Shown piece after piece: positions 57,702 to 64,000 of a DNA stretch of 64,000 bases. Within the stretch, counting starts at the first letter, position 1. Every line of letters begins with the position of its first letter. This stretch comes from Annulohypoxylon bovei var. microspora (taxonomy: Eukaryota; Ascomycota; Sordariomycetes; Xylariales; Hypoxylaceae). The translations under genes and the position numbers were made by a program. Below the pieces are notes generated by a model, which saw only the letters and a program-made list of their open reading frames with translations, did not search any database and was not told the DNA's origin. The stretch covers positions 1-64,000 of the forward strand of contig MU405393.1 in the NCBI GenBank assembly GCA_022836615.1, given 5' to 3'.

Positions 57702-57733
57702 GGGCAAAAGGGGAAAGGGGAAAGGGGGGGGGA
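57702..57733 (+). other. G-quadruplex-capable G tract
   Basis: Three GGGG runs separated by CAAAA and AAA, then AAA and a run of nine G. This meets the usual four-tract pattern with short loops. Confidence 0.7.
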
Positions 57734-60700
57734 TTCCGAAGCTTCATCAGCTCTTTAAGCTTCAAATGCGATCTCGTGGTACAAGTCGGTCACTTTCCTC
57801 TTAGAGAAAAAAGATGACAGCTTTATCTATCGCTCATTCGTGCAGATATGGCTTGACGATCTGACCATGAACTCATCATTAACCCCGCCCCCGCCTCATA
57901 CGTAGACGAGAAGGAAGATCGTGGAGACGCGCAAGGATAATAACGCACATCATCCCGATATGAGACAAATCGGAAAGTTTTACTAGCAGCCTGGCAACTA
58001 GAAGAGAGATAAACGAAATTCATAAGCAAAGCTTCTCTCACCGGTAGCCAAGGTATCAGCTCGTCGACTTTTTATGAGGCTCTCAGAGCCTTTCAAACTT
58101 GATTACCGTGGAGGGGATCTTCATGGATTAAGTAAGAAATCCAGGAGATCCGAGAATGGGCAACTCGGTCTCGCATTTGAGCACCTCGATTCGCTGACAG
58201 CTGCATAATCGATCATCCCTGAGCTCACACACGTTGACCGCCGAGACTGGCTCGACCGATTCGCGGTGGGGTACGTTATGAACCAGTCGAGTAGAATCCG
58301 GTAGGCGACCTAGCCAAATACGTCTTCCCAAGCCCCGAAGAGAGCTATGAGAACGAAGATGCGCCCGCAGACCCACGAATATCTAAACTGATACGATACA
58401 AGACTTCTATCGATAGCTTGATCTAGTTATGTTTTCGTTAGCTTCGATCCACCTGGTCCATTGAACAGACCAGTCTAAGGTTCTGGCCGAAGCGTGGGTT
58501 TGTTCCATAGCACGTCCACTTCCCAGCAAACCATTGGTTTATTAAAGCCAAGTCCTAGTTAGATCCCCTATTAGCTTCCTGTCCCCTTGACCTTAACCCC
58601 CCATCTTCACACCAATCCTCCCCCCGTCTGACCTCTAGACCACTTCATCTCACCACACCATCTCTAGGTAATTCGTGGCCAGATGGTAAGGCCTCGTGCA
58701 ACCTTCATTCATGCAGGCTCGACCAAGAGTGTGCTGCGAGCCGTAAGCAACCTATAGATCGTGATCACGCCTCCTCACCATGTCGCCGCACACCATCTTC
58801 TCTATTATGTCCTGCGGCAACTCAAATGTACCTGCTTTTATGTTGAAAGCTCGATTGGTTCCCGATTTCGTCGGAAGGGACCACTTAAGTAGCCAACCTC
58901 TCTGTCTCTTCTAGATGCGAGTGTGACAAGCAACTCTGCAGGCATTGGCATGGAGCTGTGGTCTAAATTAACTGGTCGAAGGCCGCGGGGCACATTGGGT
59001 CTGCTGTGCCTATCACCAGTTTCGATTTGGGGAAGATAGCTCGAATTAATCCAATAAGCGCGAGTTGCTAATGAATGCTTCCTGGTTCGGGAATCTATAG
59101 AGGCCAAACGTGCTTGTCTAGGTATCACCTGGCTGCAGGATGAGGACGAAAAGGGAATGGTATCATATCCATCACGGCCATACGAGACCGGCCAAGTTGC
59201 TAGGTATTGCTTCAATGCCTTGGAATTCTAGGATCGTTGACAATGCTTCGGATCGAGTATATCGGATAGTGATGAAGTGATATATTTTGTGTGTGTTATA
59301 TCCATAGATCAGATGAGAGAAATTTGACATCGTGGCTTGATTTACGACGAGATCAAGCCTACCTAGGTATACAAATAGGTCACCAAGTAAAGAACTATAC
59401 TAACCTACCTACTAACTAACGGCTTTGTCAGCTATACTCTGAGATGAGTTTATTCGCCAGTCGGACTGAGACCGGTGACGGGCTCGGAAGAAGGGGTATA
59501 TATGTACAGGAATACGGTGCGAAAAGACAAGATGGTATACGTGATAGACAAATAGTATCACCTATATAGCACAGTTTAGTTTACAGTGAAACCGCGGAGT
59601 CGCGGAACCCACTTAGGGATGTCATGACAACGACTTATAATAATGAACAAAATAAATAGTCTATAGGCAATTGACAAACTCATCCGAGTTCGCCTGACTC
59701 GAATGGCAAGCTTCCAATTGACCCTATACGCAATAGACCCCACGCGGATGATGAAGAAAAGGTCGTCAGCGTGGCTACGCCTCCTAGTATTCGAATTGAT
59801 CAGCTTCAGCTGTCCACCACAATCCGCTTTCTCATGATAGCTGTTGATGTTTACCTACTTTGACAGTTTGGTTGTTATTGTGAAAGCTCGGGCATGATAC
59901 ACCAGCTCCTTTAACCATCCACGGGGTTTATAATTGACCTCTTCCCATCTCGAATTTAGATTTTTAAGTATTGTTGCAACTTGAATCAGCCCATAAGAAG
60001 TTGGAAGGTACCGCAGCTCGTGCAGGAGATGGCTATATCGACCTTCACCGCTGGTTTTGAAACTGGGTGATACCAAGACTCCATATAGGCTTGCATACAT
60101 CGATCCATATGTCTTGATACATGCATCACCCATACTAGGTAAATAGACATACCATGTAGACTTATACACTTCTCCCCTCATGTTCCCCCACAGCCTTCCC
60201 CGTTCTGAAGAATAATCCTCCGACCGACTTTTCGGTATACTAGGATAGAGATCAGAAGTCAGCGCCAATATATCACAATATATCAACCCATATGCCAAAA
60301 TCAGACCTCACACCTGAAAAAAATTCGCATCGGATCTCTGATCCGACTTTTTCCCCTCTAGAATTTGCCTTTGCCTTTGCCATTACCATTACAATTACCA
60401 TCTTTATTGCCACATTTCTAAGTAACCCCAACTTCTTTGACTTTGACTTACACGAAGGTCTGGACCAGAGCTATTGGTTCACGAACAGCCAAGCTAGCGA
60501 TCTCGTTTGCAATTTGCAACTCTAGCTACGAACCAGCTTCGCTTCTACCACACACACATATGTTCCTTTCTTAAACAAATCGACAAACAGCCCACCTCAG
60601 CTTCGATATCTGGGGTTTGTAATACCCAGCTACCAATTGCCCAACGTATCTGATTTACGAATTCATTGTCGTCACTTCTGCTTTCCCCGGGAGCGCGATT

Positions 60701-62249
60701 TTTTGAAGTCATATCTCAACTTATACATCATCGATCGTTCCTCATCTATCGCATTGGCTGGTTACAGTTGCACCGAATAATTTTTTTCACGCTTTTATAC
60801 TTGCGCAGTTATTCACATTCATCATCTTCATCATCTTCAATTCCTTTTTCTCTATTCTATCTGGCTTGTCCATTTATTAGTACACGTCGAATCTCGCCCC
60901 CCCACTGACTTGGCCGAGACCATTCGCTTAACCACGCAACTGGCCAACTCCGGCCTATCGTGTTATATCTATTATATTCGTCTTGTTCGGACGCTGGACA
61001 TCCCGTGCAAGAATATTCGATATTACCTCACTACCTATTACTTTACGGATTACCGTATAGCACAATATAGCATAACATAAGGATTACATACGAGAGGATC
61101 GGTATTACCTAAGATTCCCGTCCGACTCGCATAATCCGAACCAACCCTTACTTTCTGGACAACTCCGACGTAGTGTAATCTGGTCCCTGGCTCTATCCCC
61201 TGGTTTGGAATCCGCAAGACACTCGGCGAGAACGAAAGAGAGACAGAGACATTAACGAGCACAGAGAGGGAGACAAGAGAAACGAGGAACGATACAACGT
61301 TGGACCTGCTGATTGAATTGGAAACGGTTTATACCAAACCAAACAATTACATTACTGTCCTCCGTCTCCCCTTATTTTGCCGCTATTCCGTTCGGTCATT
61401 TTCTCTCAGTCCTGTCTCGTCCTGTCTCGATTATAATACCTCCCCGGTACTTATCCCTTCGATAGCGAGTACCTCGGCTAAGTACTATTTCGCCACGTCG
61501 AAGAAAGTCTTTCTCGCCCCGCCGTATTGTACTGTACCCACAGGTTACAGCGCAGTAGTGGTTTGCAAGTGCGGTGCAGAGTGCAGAACATTTGCAGGGC
61601 AGTTGCATTAAGAAAGACAGAGAGAGGGATAGCTGGCCTGTCCCCGTTTTAGGACCTGGAGTACCTAGATACTTAGGTACATACAACCTCTGTCCCATAT
61701 TTCAGAATTCAGAATTCAGAAGGAGCAGCACCGCACTACGCACTTGACGTTGCCGTAACGGTACGGCACCGCACGCTAAAGAAGTAGCGCCCCACTCAGT
61801 TTGTAGCGGACCATTACCTACCTGGTACCTTTAACAATCATTAGCAACGATTAGCGGCAGGTACCCCCAAGAGGCCCCCCCTAGCCAAGGAATTTCACGC
61901 TAAAGAGAGGAACCTTCCGCCCGCTTCGTCAGAAATCTCTACAAGGGAGAAGGAGAAAACGACAGAGTAGACGATCCAATCCAGGTTCTTTCCAATCAGC
62001 GAAATCCCAAATCCGCCATCGCCCGATTTCTCTCAAATCACCATCCTCTACACCCTTTCCACTCCCACTCCCCATTGTCCCATCTACCAGTACCAACTTG
62101 CAGGAAGTGGCTAGAGTGGTAAGAGTGGTAGTCTGGTAGTCTGGTAGTTTTAGTAGCAGGCCGTGATCTACCCGTCTCTGTTCTAAAAAGAGTCGAAACC
62201 CGTCAAGCCTCAAAACTGCTCTCGTCACTCACTCCTTTAGCCTCCGACT

Positions 62250-62919
62250 CTCCCTGCACTCTCTGTCTCTCTCTACCTATCTATCTTTATCTTACATACT
62301 ATCTGCCTCTTCCCTCGTTTTCTCTTAACACCCCCCATCCCCATCTATCAATATCATCATTATTCTTCCCCCCCTTTTTTAACCTCTCTCTCCTTCCAAA
62401 TTCACACCCCAGATTCCGTGACCTCATCAAGCCACTCAACCAGATACACACGCCATCTTCCATTCGATCGACCATTCTCCGACTGTTAACCGATGGTCTG
62501 GTATTTTACAAACCCGAGCTTGATTCTCGAGGTCAAGTCAGTTCTTAATTGAATCTGACTTCTTATTATTCCCCTTCTCTTCCTATTTAGGTCCGTTGTG
62601 ATACAAACGGTCTAAACTTGTACTATTTATTATTATCATTATCATTGTTTTGTTACCATCGCATACATACATACAATACCTACCTTAACCAAATCTGTCT
62701 CTATCCATCGCGCGTAAACCAAATCGGCATCCGATCTGCCTTCACCGCAGTCTCGTCCCCATGCAATAATTCCCCACTTTCACTCGTCACCGTCTTTTCT
62801 GGTCGTCCTAGCGACTACCTCCAAACAACAAACCCTCCACTACGATCTATCTCTTCAGAACGGTTGCGAAAGCTTCCTTCTTCCAACTCTCACCTCTACA
62901 GCATCAACATTCGAAAATC
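62250..62919 (+). promoter_or_regulatory. Pyrimidine-rich leader of the DnaJ-domain gene
   Basis: Dense C/T tracts (for example TCTCTGTCTCTCTCTACC near 62257) just before the start codon are typical of core promoters and transcription starts of strongly expressed filamentous-fungal genes. Several ATGs occur before 62920 (e.g. in a frame near 62618-62980), so upstream ORFs are possible if transcription begins early. Confidence 0.45.
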
Positions 62920-64000
62920 ATGTCGTCGCTTCCTCCCGATCCGTACAAAGCTCTCGGTGTATCTAAGGATGCTCAGATAGCAGAGATCCGATCCGCCCAC
63001 CGGAAGCTTGTGCTGAAATGCCACCCCGATAAGATCCAGGACCCGAAGCAGAAGGAAGAGAAGCAGCGGGAGTTTCAGCAAGTCCAACAGGCTTATGAGC
63101 TGTTGAGTAATGAAGCCGAGAGGATTAGATACGATGACAAAGTTAGGCTGGAAGAGTTGAAGAGGGATAGGGGCATGACATCAACGTCTACGTCTTCACC
63201 TCGTACTTCGAGGCGTCATGAAACCAAGTATTATGATGTTCGCGAAGCCGAGCCGCGGCCGACCACTTTTGGTTCGCCCCCTTCCCACAATGTCTACGGA
63301 CACACGCCTCCCTCGCGTTCTTGGGATGAAAACCTATATGACAGAAGATTTGATGAAAAACCTCGCTACGCGAGAAAAACTGCAAGCTACGAGTATGACA
63401 GAGAAAGAACTAGGAAAGATGAAGACCGTCGAAGACGCGACGAGGAGAAGGAATGGACTCGGCAACAAGACAGAGCGAGAGAGAAAGAAAGAGAGGAACG
63501 GCTGAGAGAACGTGAAGTGATGAAGGAGAGGGAGAGGGAAAGGGAGAGGGAAGCAGCCAAGAAAGAAAAGGACCGACGCAAGGATGAACGAAAAGAAGAC
63601 AAGAAGAAGGTCGAGAAAGACCGTCGCAAGGAATCAGACGACAAGCACCGCCGTCATAAGTCTCCTTACACGGAACCATTTCCAGGGGATGAGCCTGAAG
63701 AGGCCGTTTATACGACATCCTCATCATCTAAGCCTGATAAGAAGAAGTCGAGCAGCAGTAAAAAGTACGACGAAACGCCAGCGCCAGCGCCGCCGCCGCC
63801 GCGAGAAGCCAGTCATCCGCTGTCGACGACAGACCGCGAGAGGAAGAACTCGGAAGTTCTGGATAATGCGATTCGGTACCTGAATAGGTCAGGTGGGAAG
63901 CCCCCGCCGCTCAATCGGGCACAGACATTTCATGCCGATTTCGCCGGTGTCCGACACGTAGCTCCAATTGCTGTACCAACACCGCCTCCCGCGGCCACGG
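62920..64000 (+). CDS. DnaJ-domain protein with long charged tail (3' incomplete)
   Basis: Starts MSSLPPDPYKALGV and stays open for 360 codons to the window edge. The J domain covers about 8-75: helix II RSAHRKLVLKCHPDK with the HPD tripeptide at 35-37 that stimulates Hsp70, then helix III EFQQVQQAYELLSNEAERIRYD. Beyond it lie a Ser/Pro linker and a long single-helix-like region of alternating Arg/Lys and Glu (about 150-250), then Pro-rich segments (PAPAPPPPPRE). No Cys-rich zinc domain is present, so it is a class C J-protein. The charged region resembles nuclear or splicing-associated J-proteins, but the role is unknown. Confidence 0.85.
   Translation, partial: MSSLPPDPYKALGVSKDAQIAEIRSAHRKLVLKCHPDKIQDPKQKEEKQREFQQVQQAYELLSNEAERIRYDDKVRLEELKRDRGMTSTSTSSPRTSRRHETKYYDVREAEPRPTTFGSPPSHNVYGHTPPSRSWDENLYDRRFDEKPRYARKTASYEYDRERTRKDEDRRRRDEEKEWTRQQDRAREKEREERLREREVMKEREREREREAAKKEKDRRKDERKEDKKKVEKDRRKESDDKHRRHKSPYTEPFPGDEPEEAVYTTSSSSKPDKKKSSSSKKYDETPAPAPPPPREASHPLSTTDRERKNSEVLDNAIRYLNRSGGKPPPLNRAQTFHADFAGVRHVAPIAVPTPPPAAT

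Larger units (their letters stand above)
55369..62919. other. 7.5-kb region without a supported gene
   Basis: Both strands carry only short frames with no recognisable domain. Noted in it: a G-quadruplex-like run at 57702-57733; a 27-codon minus-strand frame with an acceptor-like CAG before it (57300-57220); a 46-codon plus-strand ORF near 58782 with a good start context; and a 147-codon minus frame at 60298-59855 of poor quality. From about 60290 onward the plus strand becomes T/C-rich and is probably promoter and leader of the DnaJ gene. A long non-coding RNA or a multi-exon gene with tiny exons cannot be excluded. Confidence 0.5.

Noticed and set aside
59855..60298. 147-codon minus-strand ORF
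   Set aside because: No recognisable domain, odd composition with many Tyr/Ser/Leu, and no splice or neighbour support.

Overview
This is nuclear DNA of a filamentous ascomycete. Genes are interrupted by short introns (about 47-137 bp) with GT/AG ends and CTAAC/CTGAC-like branch sites. The gene content (HET domain, TeaR with a CaaX end, GH36 alpha-galactosidase, DUF8021 and DUF7726-type proteins) fits Sordariomycetes, possibly Xylariales; the order is inferred from overall character, not from a search. Intergenic DNA is littered with self-complementary CCTAGGTA / TACC tracts. I place 24 protein-coding genes with confidence, plus three weakly supported orphan ORFs. The last gene runs off the right edge.

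Layout. 1-620: GC-rich inverted repeat, a tRNA-like/Pol III-like segment on the minus strand, then an almost pure A/T block with an 11-bp tandem repeat (looks like RIP-decayed repeat DNA). 0.85-36.3 kb is an accessory block: orphan ORF, ThuA-like protein, secreted GH36 alpha-galactosidase, amidase, HET protein, 9-exon DHA2 transporter, a PLP-enzyme/rhodanese fusion, FAD monooxygenase with a C-terminal membrane anchor, tandem-repeat DUF7726-type protein, secreted DUF8021-type protein, lysine methyltransferase-like protein, bicovalent BBE-type flavoprotein, aminoglycoside phosphotransferase-like kinase, subtilase and a GT1 glycosyltransferase. Two short telomere-like tracts (8.78 kb and 31.24 kb) face outward like the ends of a linear chromosome, and two non-autonomous DNA transposons (17.2 kb and 31.8 kb) lie in this block.

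36.7-55.4 kb is a conserved housekeeping block: TAF5 (TFIID), MED11 (Mediator), VPS5 (retromer), mitochondrial ribosomal protein bL31m, a mitochondrial flavin-reductase-like protein, a coiled-coil orphan, TeaR (cell-end marker anchor) and a calcineurin-like phosphoesterase. TAF5/MED11 and bL31m/flavin-reductase are divergent pairs that share promoters. 55.4-62.9 kb is a 7.5-kb stretch in which I support no gene. It ends in a long pyrimidine-rich leader before a DnaJ-domain protein (62,920 onward, incomplete).

The accessory genes do not form one obvious pathway: there is no polyketide synthase, NRPS or terpene synthase. The mix of hydrolases, flavoenzymes, an exporter and a HET gene is typical of variable chromosome-end regions. 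Exon coordinates were worked out by hand from splice signals and frame; every multi-exon model given sums to an intact reading frame. Nothing was searched against a database.
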